Notes under the pieces: generated by a model
Told to the model about the DNA's origin: nothing
The model's input: only the letters and a program-made list of their open reading frames with translations
The model's database searches: none
Shown: positions 6,674 to 16,679 of the stretch, one piece after another
Numbering within the stretch: position 1 is the first letter of the stretch
Layout of the letters: every line of letters begins with the position of its first letter
NCBI GenBank assembly: GCA_050743625.1
Contig: JBOGED010000344.1
Location: forward strand, 1-18,505
Origin: JBOGED01 sp050743625
GTDB taxonomy: Bacteria; Actinomycetota; Nitriliruptoria; Euzebyales; Egibacteraceae
Reading direction: 5' to 3'
DNA: 18,505 bases
Program-made: the position numbers and the translations under genes

Positions 6674-8686
6674 TTGAGTGCCCGCCCGGAAGGTGGCACA
6701 AGCAAGCGTAGAGGGGACGGTACGTTGGGGCTGCAAGGACGGGTAAAGATCGAGCAAATCACGCCGTCGGTGGATAACGGGCGATACGCGGCGAAGGTGG
6801 TCATCGGGGATCGTGTCGTGGTTGGGGCTGACGTGTTCCGCGAAGGCCACGAGTTACCCTCAGCCGTAGTCCAGTACCGTGGCCCATCCGACGTCGAGTG
6901 GTGTTCCGAACCGCTCGAGCGGGATGTCAACGACCGCTGGTACGGCGCGTTCCCCGTCGACCAGATAGGCGCGTGGCAGTTCCGCATCCTCGCCTGGACG
7001 GACCATTACGCCAGCTGGCTCGACGCCCTCCTCAAGAAGCACGCGGCGGGAGCGACTGAGCTGGACGTCGAGTTCGAGGAGGGCGCTTGCCTGTTGGAGC
7101 GGCGCCGAGGCTGCCCGGACACCGAGAAGCGGCTGGCGGAGGCCGCGAGATTCCTTCGGGGCCAATCGAGCTTCCTCTGCGGCCTACCCTCGGTGGACGA
7201 GCGTGTGGAGCTGGCCAGCGACCCCGCGCTGCTGGCCGCCCTCGAGGCTCACCCCGAGCGTCTCGACCCCACACTCAGCCACGAGCTGCCGCTCTGGGTC
7301 GATCGGGAGGCGGCCCAGTTCAGCGCGTGGTACGAGTTCTTTCCCCGCTCAGAGGGTGCGACCGCGACCACGAGCGGGACGTTCGCGGACGCCGCGAAGC
7401 GCTTAGCCGCCATTGCCGAGATGGGCTTCGACATCGTCTATCTCCCCCCGATCCACCCGATCGGCCGCGCGTTCCGTAAGGGTCGCAACAACACCCTGAA
7501 TCCCGAGCCGACCGATCCCGGGGTACCGTGGGCGATCGGCTCTGAGGATGGCGGGCATATGTCCATCCATCCGGATCTCGGTACGATCGAAGACTTCGAC
7601 GAGTTCGTGGCCGAGGCCGGCCGGCACGAGCTCGAGATCGCCTTGGACTTCGCGATCCAGACGTCGCCAGACCACCCGTGGGCACGAGAGCACCCCGAGT
7701 GGTTCAAGCACCGCCCGGACGGGACGATCCAGTACGCGGAGAACCCGCCGAAGAAGTACCAGGACATCTATCCCGTGGACTTCGACACGACCGATTTCGA
7801 CAATCTGCGCGACGAGCTGGAGCGCGTCATCAGGTTTTGGATCGCCCACGGCATCCGGTTCTTCCGAGTGGACAACCCGCATACGAAGCCGCTCCCATTC
7901 TGGGAATGGCTGATCAGCCGGGTGCACCGCGACCATCCGGATGTCCTGTTCCTGTCCGAGGCGTTCACCCGGCCAAAGATGATGAAGGCGCTCGCCAAGC
8001 TCGGTTTTAGCCAGAGCTACACGTACTTCGCTTGGCGGAATACAAAGAAAGAGTTAGTCGACTACCTCACCGAGCTGTCACAGACGGACACCGTGGATTA
8101 TTTCCGGCCAAGCTTCTGGACCAACACGCCGGATATCCTCACGGAGTATCTGCAACTGGGGGGGCCGCCGGCGTTCAAGATCCGGCTGGTGCTCGCCGCG
8201 CTTCTCTCGCCCGCCTATGGTATCTACTCGGGGTTCGAGCTCTACGAGAGGGTGCCGTTGAAACCAGGCAGCGAGGAGTATCTCAACTCCGAGAAATACC
8301 AATACAAGCCACGGGATTGGAGCGATCCCGACTCGCTCGCGCCGTTCATCCAGAAGATCAACCGTATCCGCCGGGAGCACAAGGCCTTCCGAGGTTTGCG
8401 CAACCTGCGGTTCCATAATATTGACAGCGACCAGATGCTGTGCTTCTCGAAGGTTGAGCCAAACCGGGCCAATCCTGTGCTCGTGGTCGTGAACCTTGAC
8501 CCACACAGTTTGCGGGAGTCGATAGTCCGCCTGGACTTACCGCAGCTGGGGTTAGAGGATGTCGGGCCGTTCGAAGCATACGAGTTGATCGCGGACAGGA
8601 GCTATATCTGGCATGGGGCCGACAACTACGTCCGCCTCGATCCTCTCGTCGAGCCAGCCCACATACTCCGCCTGCGGGCGCTGTAA
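6674..8686 (+). CDS. glgE: Alpha-1,4-glucan:maltose-1-phosphate maltosyltransferase GlgE
   Basis: This 670-residue GH13_3 enzyme transfers maltosyl units from maltose-1-phosphate to the non-reducing end of alpha-1,4-glucan in the cytosol. The TTG start at 6674 is supported by GGGAG 6 nt upstream (6663-6667). The N-terminal beta domain (VKIEQITPSVDNGRYAAKVV) is followed by the catalytic barrel: LPPIHPIGRAFRKGRNN near 255, then ALDFAIQTSPDHPWAREHPE near 330. The nucleophile is D400 (FFRVDNPHTK), the acid/base E429 (LSEAFTRP) and the third acid D487 (FWTNTPDIL). Their spacing matches the characterised Streptomyces enzyme. It is the first gene of a three-gene operon; treS starts 9 nt after its stop. 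Oddly, it has at least five TTA leucine codons (6854, 7403, 8054, 8537, 8552) while treS and mak-glgB appear to have none. Confidence 0.96.
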   Translation: MSARPEGGTSKRRGDGTLGLQGRVKIEQITPSVDNGRYAAKVVIGDRVVVGADVFREGHELPSAVVQYRGPSDVEWCSEPLERDVNDRWYGAFPVDQIGAWQFRILAWTDHYASWLDALLKKHAAGATELDVEFEEGACLLERRRGCPDTEKRLAEAARFLRGQSSFLCGLPSVDERVELASDPALLAALEAHPERLDPTLSHELPLWVDREAAQFSAWYEFFPRSEGATATTSGTFADAAKRLAAIAEMGFDIVYLPPIHPIGRAFRKGRNNTLNPEPTDPGVPWAIGSEDGGHMSIHPDLGTIEDFDEFVAEAGRHELEIALDFAIQTSPDHPWAREHPEWFKHRPDGTIQYAENPPKKYQDIYPVDFDTTDFDNLRDELERVIRFWIAHGIRFFRVDNPHTKPLPFWEWLISRVHRDHPDVLFLSEAFTRPKMMKALAKLGFSQSYTYFAWRNTKKELVDYLTELSQTDTVDYFRPSFWTNTPDILTEYLQLGGPPAFKIRLVLAALLSPAYGIYSGFELYERVPLKPGSEEYLNSEKYQYKPRDWSDPDSLAPFIQKINRIRREHKAFRGLRNLRFHNIDSDQMLCFSKVEPNRANPVLVVVNLDPHSLRESIVRLDLPQLGLEDVGPFEAYELIADRSYIWHGADNYVRLDPLVEPAHILRLRAL

Positions 8687-8695
8687 CCGGCCGCG

Positions 8696-10345
<1,650 letters not shown>

Positions 10346-10359
10346 GGATCGATGACCTC

Positions 10360-13300
10360 ATGCGGCCCGCATCGTGGCCGCGGTACGCCAAGCGGGTGTC
10401 CAGCTGGCTGCCCCACCAGCGTTGGTTCCAAGGCAAGGCGCTCCAGATCCACGAGCTGACCGTGGCGGACGCCGTCCTGATCGGCGACTACGTGGTCGAC
10501 ACGCTCGTCGACGTCGTCTATGCCGGCGGGTCGTCCGAGCGCTACCAGGTCCCGGTCGTGGCGGCGGACGTGCCTGGCGGGCTGGCCGACGCGCTTGACG
10601 ACCCCCGGGCCCAGCGCCTGCTTGCGGAGCTGTCGACGATACAGGCCTGTGTGCCGACCAGCCGCGGGGACCAGTTGGTCGGCAGGCCGGTCACGGCCGC
10701 AGGGAAGGCGCCACCCGGCGCGCCGCGGCGGCTGGCATCCGAGCAGTCGAACAGCTCGGTGATCTTCGGCCAGGAGGCGTTCCTCAAGGTCTTCCGCCGG
10801 CTGGAGCCGGGCGTCAACCCCGATGTCGAGGTGACCCGAGCCCTCACCGTGGCGGGCTTCCCACACGTGCCCGCCCAGCAGGGGGCCTGCGAGCTGGGAA
10901 CCACCGCGCTCATGGTGCTCTCCGAGTTCGTCGCGGGCGGCCTCGACGGGTTCACGGCCGCGGTGGCCGAGGCTAGCGAGGATGCGGCAGCCACCCCCGT
11001 CCTCGATGCGATCCCCGCGCTGGGCACGACGGTCGCCTCGCTCCACGAGGCCATGCGGGAGGCGTTCGGCCAGGGCAAGGCGTCGGAGATGGGCGCGAGG
11101 GCACGTGCGGCCGCGATGCGCGCCGATGCCTTGGCAGCGCTGGAGCTGGTGTCCTCCCTGCGACCCGACATCGCCACGGCGCTGGACGCGAGACGCGAAG
11201 AGCTGCTCGCGCGATTCGACGCGTTGTCGGCCGTGCCCGATCTCGGGCCGCTCGTCCGCGTCCACGGCGACCTGCATCTCGGCCAGGTGCTGCTCCAACC
11301 ACACGGCGCTCACCCGTGGATGCTCCTCGACTTCGAAGGCGAACCGGCCCGCCCGCTCGCCCAGCGCCGTGCCCGCTCGTCGCCGTTGCAGGACGTCGCG
11401 GGGATGCTCCGGTCGTTTGACTACGTCGCCGGGGCGCAACCGGGCGTGGCCGCGTTGCGCTGGAGAGACCGCGCCCGCCAGCGGTTCCTCGACGCCTACC
11501 TCGCCCAGGCGGAGAGCGCGGACCTGCTGCCAAAGGACCCGGGGCCTATCCTCATCGCGCTCGAGCTGGAGAAGGCCATCTACGAGCTCGGTTACGAGCT
11601 ACGAAGCCGGCCTGAGTGGGTCAAGATCCCCGCCGCCGGGATCGCGCGGGTACTGGATGCGGCACGATCGGGTAGGTCTGAAGCCATGACTCCATCACGG
11701 ACGGTCGCGACCTGGCGTGCCAAGCCCTCCGAGGTGCACGCCATCCTGGCGGGCTCTCACGCCGACCCTCACCAGGTGCTGGGCGTGCATCCCGTCGACC
11801 ACGGCGCCGTCGTGCGAGCGTACCGACCGGAGGCGCTACGGGTCGAGGTCTGGACTCGTGGCCAGACCGTCGAGGCGGAGCAGACGGCCGACGGGTTCTT
11901 CGAGGCGTTGCTCGACGTGACGCCCGGGCCGGCCGAGTACCGGCTTCGGGTGCGCTACCCCGGCGCGCAGGCGTACGAGCTGGTGGACCCGTACGCCTTC
12001 TGGCCGACACTGGGCGAGGTCGACATTCACCTCATCGGCGAGGGACGCCATGCCGAGCTCATGCGCCGCATGGGCGCTCGCGTCATCTCGGTCGACGGGA
12101 TAGGCGGCACGGCCTTCGCGGTGTGGGCGCCGAACGCCCAGGCGGTCCGTGTCGTCGGCGACTTCAACCGCTGGGACGGGCGGCTCCACCCAATGCGGCG
12201 GCTCGGGGGGCCAGGCATCTGGGAGCTGTTCGTGCCCGACGTCGAGGCGGGCACGTACTACAAGTACGAGATCGTGGGTGCTGACGGACGCTTGTCGATC
12301 AAGGCCGATCCCTACGCCTTCGCCACCGAGCGACCGCCAGGCACCGCGAGCCGGGTGTTCCGCTCGACCTACTCGTGGGGAGACAGCGCCTGGTTCTCCG
12401 CCCGCTCGGCGTGTGCGCTGGTCGCCTCGCCGATGTCGATCTACGAGGTCCACCTTGGCTCATGGGCGCGCCGCGACGGCGAGCCCCTGAGCTACCGAGA
12501 GCTCGCCCCGCTGCTGGCCGACCATGTGACCGCGCTCGGGTTCACGCACGTCGAGCTGCTGCCAGTCGCCGAGCATCCGTACGGCGGCTCGTGGGGCTAT
12601 CAGGTCACCGGGTACTTCGCGCCCACGGCGCGGTACGGCGATCCCGACGACTTCCGTTTCTTCGTCGACCACCTCCACCAACGTGGGATCGGTGTCCTCT
12701 GCGACTGGGTGCCAGCGCACTTCCCCAGGGACGCCTGGGCGCTCGCCCGGTTCGATGGGACCGCGCTGTACGAGCATGACGACCCCCGGCAGGGCGAGCA
12801 CCCGGACTGGGGAACGCTCGTGTTCAACTTCGGGCGCAACGAGGTCCGCAACTTCCTCATCTCGAATGCGCTGTACTGGCTGGAGGAGCTGCATATCGAC
12901 GGGCTGAGGGTCGACGCGGTCGCGTCGATGCTTTATCTCGACTACTCGCGCAAGGAGGGCGAGTGGGTGCCGAACCGGTTCGGGGGCCGGGAGAACCTCG
13001 AGGCCGTGGAGTTCCTCAAAGAGATGAGCGCGGTCACCTACGGGCGCAACCCGGGCATCGCGAACGTCGCCGAGGAGTCGACCGCGTGGCCCGCGGTGAG
13101 CCGCCCCACCTATCTCGGTGGCCTGGGGTTCGGCTTCAAGTGGAACATGGGGTGGATGCACGACACCCTCGAGTACTTCTCCAAGGACCCGATCCACCGC
13201 CGCTTCCACCACAACCACCTCACCTTCGGGATGCTCTACGCCTGGACCGAGAACTTCATCCTCCCGCTCTCACACGACGAGGTCGTCCACGGCAAGCGCA

Positions 13301-13881
13301 GCCTGCTCGACAAGATGCCCGGTGACCGCTGGCAGAAGTTCGCCAACCTCCGCGCGTTGTACGCGTGGATGTGGGCGCACCCTGGCAAGCAGCTGCTGTT
13401 CATGGGGGGCGAGTTCGGCCAATGGCGCGAGTGGAGCGAGGACCGCTCGCTCGACTGGCACCTGCTGGACGAGCCGGACCACGCGGCGCTCATGGGCCTC
13501 GTCGGCGACCTCAACCGCCTGTACCGGGATCGGCCCGCGCTGTGGGAGCGCGACGCAGAGCCCACCGGTTTCGAGTGGATCGACGCGAACAACGCGGACG
13601 ACAACGTCCTGTCGTTCGTGCGATATGGGCAGGAGGGCACGCCACCGCTCGCCTGCATCGTCAACCTCTCCCCCGTCCCCCGACCAGGAATCCGGTTCGG
13701 CCTCCCACTCGCGGGCGTCTGGGACGAGATCCTCAACACCGACGCCGATATCTACGGCGGCTCCGGCGTCGGCAACCTCGGCTCAATCACCGCCGAGCCC
13801 ATCGCCTGGCACGGCCTGGACGCCTCCGCCGAGATCACCCTCCCACCACTCGCCACCTTGTGGTTCGCGCCCCGGGAGTAG
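10360..13881 (+). CDS. glgB: Fused maltokinase (Mak/Pep2) - 1,4-alpha-glucan branching enzyme (GlgB)
   Basis: The single uninterrupted frame encodes 1173 residues. Residues 1-442 are a complete maltokinase, which makes maltose-1-phosphate with ATP. They show the Mak opening HQRWFQGKAL and the kinase-like catalytic site VHGDLHLGQ (D304) and LLDFEGEP (D324). Residues 443-1173 are a full-length GlgB, which creates alpha-1,6 branches. They begin MTPSRTVATWRAK and contain an N1 domain, a CBM48 domain (AVWAPNAQAVRVVGDFNRWD), and the GH13 triad D852 (GLRVDAVASM), E905 (VAEESTAWP) and D973 (PLSHDEVVHG). The two enzymes are usually separate genes or, for Mak, fused to TreS. ATG 11686 at the junction has GGTAGG 9 nt upstream (11671-11676), so GlgB could also be made alone. 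The gene begins 14 nt after treS. Confidence 0.94.
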   Translation: MRPASWPRYAKRVSSWLPHQRWFQGKALQIHELTVADAVLIGDYVVDTLVDVVYAGGSSERYQVPVVAADVPGGLADALDDPRAQRLLAELSTIQACVPTSRGDQLVGRPVTAAGKAPPGAPRRLASEQSNSSVIFGQEAFLKVFRRLEPGVNPDVEVTRALTVAGFPHVPAQQGACELGTTALMVLSEFVAGGLDGFTAAVAEASEDAAATPVLDAIPALGTTVASLHEAMREAFGQGKASEMGARARAAAMRADALAALELVSSLRPDIATALDARREELLARFDALSAVPDLGPLVRVHGDLHLGQVLLQPHGAHPWMLLDFEGEPARPLAQRRARSSPLQDVAGMLRSFDYVAGAQPGVAALRWRDRARQRFLDAYLAQAESADLLPKDPGPILIALELEKAIYELGYELRSRPEWVKIPAAGIARVLDAARSGRSEAMTPSRTVATWRAKPSEVHAILAGSHADPHQVLGVHPVDHGAVVRAYRPEALRVEVWTRGQTVEAEQTADGFFEALLDVTPGPAEYRLRVRYPGAQAYELVDPYAFWPTLGEVDIHLIGEGRHAELMRRMGARVISVDGIGGTAFAVWAPNAQAVRVVGDFNRWDGRLHPMRRLGGPGIWELFVPDVEAGTYYKYEIVGADGRLSIKADPYAFATERPPGTASRVFRSTYSWGDSAWFSARSACALVASPMSIYEVHLGSWARRDGEPLSYRELAPLLADHVTALGFTHVELLPVAEHPYGGSWGYQVTGYFAPTARYGDPDDFRFFVDHLHQRGIGVLCDWVPAHFPRDAWALARFDGTALYEHDDPRQGEHPDWGTLVFNFGRNEVRNFLISNALYWLEELHIDGLRVDAVASMLYLDYSRKEGEWVPNRFGGRENLEAVEFLKEMSAVTYGRNPGIANVAEESTAWPAVSRPTYLGGLGFGFKWNMGWMHDTLEYFSKDPIHRRFHHNHLTFGMLYAWTENFILPLSHDEVVHGKRSLLDKMPGDRWQKFANLRALYAWMWAHPGKQLLFMGGEFGQWREWSEDRSLDWHLLDEPDHAALMGLVGDLNRLYRDRPALWERDAEPTGFEWIDANNADDNVLSFVRYGQEGTPPLACIVNLSPVPRPGIRFGLPLAGVWDEILNTDADIYGGSGVGNLGSITAEPIAWHGLDASAEITLPPLATLWFAPRE

Positions 13882-13885
13882 CGAT

Positions 13886-13919
13886 TTGCCAGATCCCCGA
13901 TCGGGGGTACGGTCTTGTT
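13886..13919 (+). promoter_or_regulatory. Promoter with operator palindrome for the toxin-antitoxin pair
   Basis: TTGCCA (13886-13891) and TACGGT (13908-13913) form a -35/-10 pair with a 16-nt spacer. The -10 ends 6 nt before the ATG at 13920, so transcription probably starts on the initiation codon. The spacer contains the perfect 12-bp palindrome CCCCGATCGGGG (13895-13906), where a bound autorepressor would block RNA polymerase. Confidence 0.5.
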
Positions 13920-14159
13920 ATGGCACTACGAAGGAAGCTTCGCGAAGGCGCATGGAACCCGGACCTCTTCGAGAAGATGTGGGTGGACCACGGGCTCCGT
14001 GGAGTGTTGGCGTACCTGAAGGAGGCCGTGACGGGTTACCGGTATCGACGGCGAGCCCTCCGGCTCATCGATGAACTCAACGAGAAGTACGGTGCCCCAA
14101 GCCCGGAGTTGAGGGCTGAGATCGATGCCGACGCCAGACGCATCTTCTACGGCAAGTGA
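13920..14159 (+). CDS. Putative antitoxin partner of the PIN toxin (unrecognised family)
   Basis: The 79-residue protein begins MALRRKLREGAWNPDLFEKM and is basic and helical (AYLKEAVTGYRYRRRALRL). I do not recognise a VapB, Phd or RHH family motif. The antitoxin role is inferred from its position: its stop codon overlaps the GTG start of the PIN protein by 4 nt (GTGA), the classic arrangement of antitoxin-toxin pairs, and the promoter carries a palindrome. The frame stays open upstream into glgB, but that part is an out-of-frame shadow; ATG 13920 is chosen from the promoter spacing. Confidence 0.6.
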   Translation: MALRRKLREGAWNPDLFEKMWVDHGLRGVLAYLKEAVTGYRYRRRALRLIDELNEKYGAPSPELRAEIDADARRIFYGK

Positions 14160-14596
14160 GGAAGCGCAGGGACCACGCCGGCATTCTCAAGTCCACGGAC
14201 CATGTCGTGCTTGACAGCGGCGGCTTGAGCGTGATGCTCGGGCACTCGGCGAGCGCCAGGAGCTGGCTCGAGTGGTGTCTTGCCTATGTCGGAACGGTGG
14301 TCGTCCCGGCCCCTATCCTCGTGGAGACGATTACCGGACATTCAGGGCGGGACGCGGAGACCAATCGCGTCCTCCGCGCCTTGGCCCGCAACGGGAGGAC
14401 CAGCCCCGTCGACGAAGACCTGGGCCGGCTGGCGGGAAAGCTGCGCTATCGCGTTGGCGCCGACGACGGCATCGACGCGCTCGTCGCGGCCGAGGCCGCG
14501 CACACCAAGCAGCCATGCGTGGTGCTGACCTCGGACCCTGGCGACCTCACCGCGCTCCTCGCCGACCAGCCCCAGGTCACCATCCGCCCAGTCTGA
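14156..14596 (+). CDS. PIN-domain ribonuclease, probable VapC-type toxin
   Basis: The 146-residue protein shows the PIN fold's acidic residues: D20 in HVVLDSGGLSVML, E57 in VPAPILVETI, D107 in GIDALVAAEA, and D127/D130 in VLTSDPGDLTALL. PIN toxins are Mg-dependent endoribonucleases that cut tRNA, rRNA or mRNA. GTG at 14156 overlaps the upstream stop by 4 nt, implying coupled translation. The 15-residue basic N-terminal extension before the first strand is slightly longer than usual, so a later start cannot be excluded. The 92-bp repeat element begins 14 nt after the stop. Confidence 0.83.
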   Translation: MRKRRDHAGILKSTDHVVLDSGGLSVMLGHSASARSWLEWCLAYVGTVVVPAPILVETITGHSGRDAETNRVLRALARNGRTSPVDEDLGRLAGKLRYRVGADDGIDALVAAEAAHTKQPCVVLTSDPGDLTALLADQPQVTIRPV

Positions 14597-14609
14597 ACGG
14601 TCTCACCTG

Positions 14610-14701
14610 CAGCTTTCCTCCGCATCCGCAGGATTGTTGCGTCCTCCGGCTGGCGCGCCGGTTTTGATCTTTAGCTTTCCCTCGAATACGGAGGAAAGCT
14701 G
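14610..14701. mobile_element. 92-bp terminal-inverted-repeat element, copy B (MITE-like)
   Basis: The ends are CAGCTTTCCTCCG and its exact inverse CGGAGGAAAGCTG, a perfect 13-bp terminal inverted repeat that extends to about 17 of 19 positions. Length, end sequence (CAG...CTG) and orientation match copy A at 1399-1490. The conserved centre around TGGCGCGCCGGTTTTGATC is also shared. It fills the intergenic space between the PIN toxin and the promoter of the molybdopterin gene. No transposase or target-site duplication is seen, so any mobility would depend on a transposase elsewhere. Confidence 0.6.
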
Positions 14702-14737
14702 GGGGTCAGCGCGCGGCCGGCTCTTTCCCAAAGGCCA

Positions 14738-14749
14738 TAGGGTGGGCTT
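14738..14749 (+). promoter_or_regulatory. Candidate leaderless -10 element
   Basis: TAGGGT (14738-14743) lies 6 nt before the ATG at 14750, the same geometry as at 13920 and 17854. There is no ribosome binding site upstream of the ATG. No convincing -35 is seen. Confidence 0.38.
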
Positions 14750-15754
14750 ATGGCGGCTCGCCAGACGAACCTTGGACTGCTGGTCTTGCTGGCCCTCGCC
14801 CTGTTGACCGGCACCGTGGCGTTTGGGATCGGCGTGCCCGCCGGGCGAGCGGTGGCGATCGCGCACGGTGTGGTCGGCGCCGGGTTGATCGTGCTCTCGC
14901 CATGGAAGGCGGCAATCGTCCGGCGGGGGATGCGGCGGGCTCGGCCGGGCCGGGCGGCGTCGGTCGCGCTCGCGACACTGGTCGTTGCGACGGTGCTGAC
15001 CGGTATCGCGCACACCGCCGGGTGGCGGGTGCTGGCCGGCGGCGTGACGACGATGCAGGCGCACGTCGGCGCGGCCCTGGCGACGATCCCGCTCGGGGTG
15101 TGGCACGTCGTCGCCCGCCCCGCCCCCCTCCGCCGCACGGACCTGTCCCGCCGGGCGGCGCTGCGGGCCGGGCGGGTGCTGAGCGTCGCGGGTCTCGTAT
15201 GGGGTGCGACCGAGGCCGCGATCAGGCTCTGGCCGCTGCCCGGCCGGGACCGGCGGTTCACCGGCTCGCATGAGCTCGGCACCGACCGGCCAGGGCGGAT
15301 GCCCGTGACGCAGTGGTTCACCGACACCGTCCCCCACATCGACGGGGACACCTGGCGCCTGACGGTCACCGACGCCAACGGCAGCCGCGTGCTCAGCCTG
15401 CGCGACCTCACGCCCCAGCGCCACACCCGCGCCACCATCGACTGCACCGGCGGCTGGTTCGCCACCCAGGACTGGGAGGGCACACCGGTCCGGGACCTCG
15501 TCGGCGACGCGGGCGACGCGCGCAGCATCCTCGTCGTGTCCCATACCGGCTACGCGCGCCGGCTGCCCCTGCGTGACCTCGACACCCTCCTGCTGGCCAC
15601 CCACGTGGGCGGCGCGCCCCTGTCCCCCGGCCACGGGTTCCCCGCCCGCCTCGTCGCCCCCGGCCGCCGCGGCTTCTGGTGGGTCAAATGGGTCACCGAG
15701 ATCCGCACCGACCCCACCCCCTGGTGGGCGCAACCCCCCTTCCCGCTAACCTGA
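14750..15754 (+). CDS. Membrane-anchored sulfite-oxidase-like molybdopterin-dependent oxidoreductase
   Basis: The protein has 334 residues. The N-terminal 155 residues hold about four hydrophobic segments (roughly 7-28, 34-52, 70-88, 102-121, and a weaker one near 143-158). Histidines H39, H88, H105 and H119 lie in or near them and could ligate heme. The C-terminal part (about 185-334) is a short molybdopterin domain of the sulfite oxidase/YedY type. It contains RATIDCTGGWFATQDWEG, where C232 is the expected Mo-ligating cysteine, and ends with RGFWWVKWVTEI. The family places such domains outside the membrane. The substrate is unknown. The gene is monocistronic and follows a candidate leaderless promoter. 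Confidence 0.8.
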   Translation: MAARQTNLGLLVLLALALLTGTVAFGIGVPAGRAVAIAHGVVGAGLIVLSPWKAAIVRRGMRRARPGRAASVALATLVVATVLTGIAHTAGWRVLAGGVTTMQAHVGAALATIPLGVWHVVARPAPLRRTDLSRRAALRAGRVLSVAGLVWGATEAAIRLWPLPGRDRRFTGSHELGTDRPGRMPVTQWFTDTVPHIDGDTWRLTVTDANGSRVLSLRDLTPQRHTRATIDCTGGWFATQDWEGTPVRDLVGDAGDARSILVVSHTGYARRLPLRDLDTLLLATHVGGAPLSPGHGFPARLVAPGRRGFWWVKWVTEIRTDPTPWWAQPPFPLT

Positions 15755-15878
15755 GGCCCTTCCGAGAATGTCCGCAAAAGATGTGCGCGCACGCATTGAC
15801 CGGGCAGTTCCCAAGGGTTGATCATTGCGCCTGTGGGCAGCGGGCTCATGCAGCGGTGATCGGTTGTGGGAGGCGGCC

Positions 15879-16645
15879 ATGGGTCGCGATGGGGCCTTGC
15901 GGCAGCTGGCGGCGGATGCGACTGACGGGATCGGCGAGCGGGAGCAGTTTCGCCTTGCCTTGATGGGAGGGTTCGGGCTTCTCAAGCATGGTGTGGAGGT
16001 CGCCGTGCCTCTCAGCGCACAGCGGCTGCTCGCGTTCCTCGCGCTTCACCGGCACCCCGCGCCACGCGCCCATGTCGCGGGCGGCCTCTGGCCGGACAGC
16101 ACCCAGGCGTGCTCGGCGGCGAGCCTGCGGTCGGCGCTGTGGCGGTTGCGCCGCCCGGGCCTGCCGTGGTCTTTGCGACCAGCACTCACTTGGGCCTGGC
16201 GGACGGATTGGTGGTGGATGCACACGAGATCGAGGCCACGGTCCGCCGGCTGACGGACCAGTCAGCCGCTTGCCGGGAGGAAGACCTGGACCCGGCCCCA
16301 CTGACTGAACAGCTGCTGCCACACTGGGTCGCGGACGACTGGGTCCTGCTCGAGCGCGAACGGCTTCGCCAGCTGTGCCTGCACGGTTTGGAGGCGCTGT
16401 GCGAGCGGCTCCTCGCCTTTGGCCGCCACGCCGAGGCGGTCGAGGCCGGGCTCGCCGCGGTACATGGCGAGCCGCTACGCGAAAGCGCACATCGTATGTT
16501 GATCTCGGCGCATCTTGCGCAGGGCAACCGCTGCGAGGCCTTGCGCGAATACCTCGGGTACCGCCGTCTTCTCTGGGATGAGCTGGGAATCGAACCCTCC
16601 CCCTTGATCACCCAGCTAGTTCAGGGACTCCGGCCGGCCAGCTGA
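15879..16645 (+). pseudogene. BTAD-type (SARP-like) transcriptional regulator, frameshifted
   Basis: The frame from ATG 15879 (GGGAGG 5 nt upstream) encodes the winged-helix half: FRLALMGGFGLLKHGVEVAV, LSAQRLLAFLALHRHP, AASLRSALWRLRRPG. The BTAD half continues in a different frame (PAVVFATSTHLGLADGL, then WVADDWVLLERERLRQL and GEPLRESAHRML) to the stop at 16645. The switch falls around 16154-16161 in cccgggcc, consistent with loss of one base. The intact paralogue at 16984-17700 aligns across both halves. Either the gene is recently broken, or the one-base loss is a sequencing error, or slippage restores the product. Both halves retain good family residues, so the lesion is young or artificial. 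Confidence 0.75.
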
Positions 16646-16679
16646 CGTTGCGGTGACGGCGACCGGCGAGGATGGCCGC

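Noticed and set aside
13365..13919. Long N-terminal extension of the 79-residue antitoxin candidate into glgB
   Set aside because: It is an out-of-frame read of the GlgB coding sequence; the promoter and -10 sit just before ATG 13920.
14603..15733. 376-codon minus-strand ORF opposite the molybdopterin gene
   Set aside because: Low-complexity proline/glycine/arginine shadow; the plus strand encodes the recognisable enzyme and has a plausible promoter.
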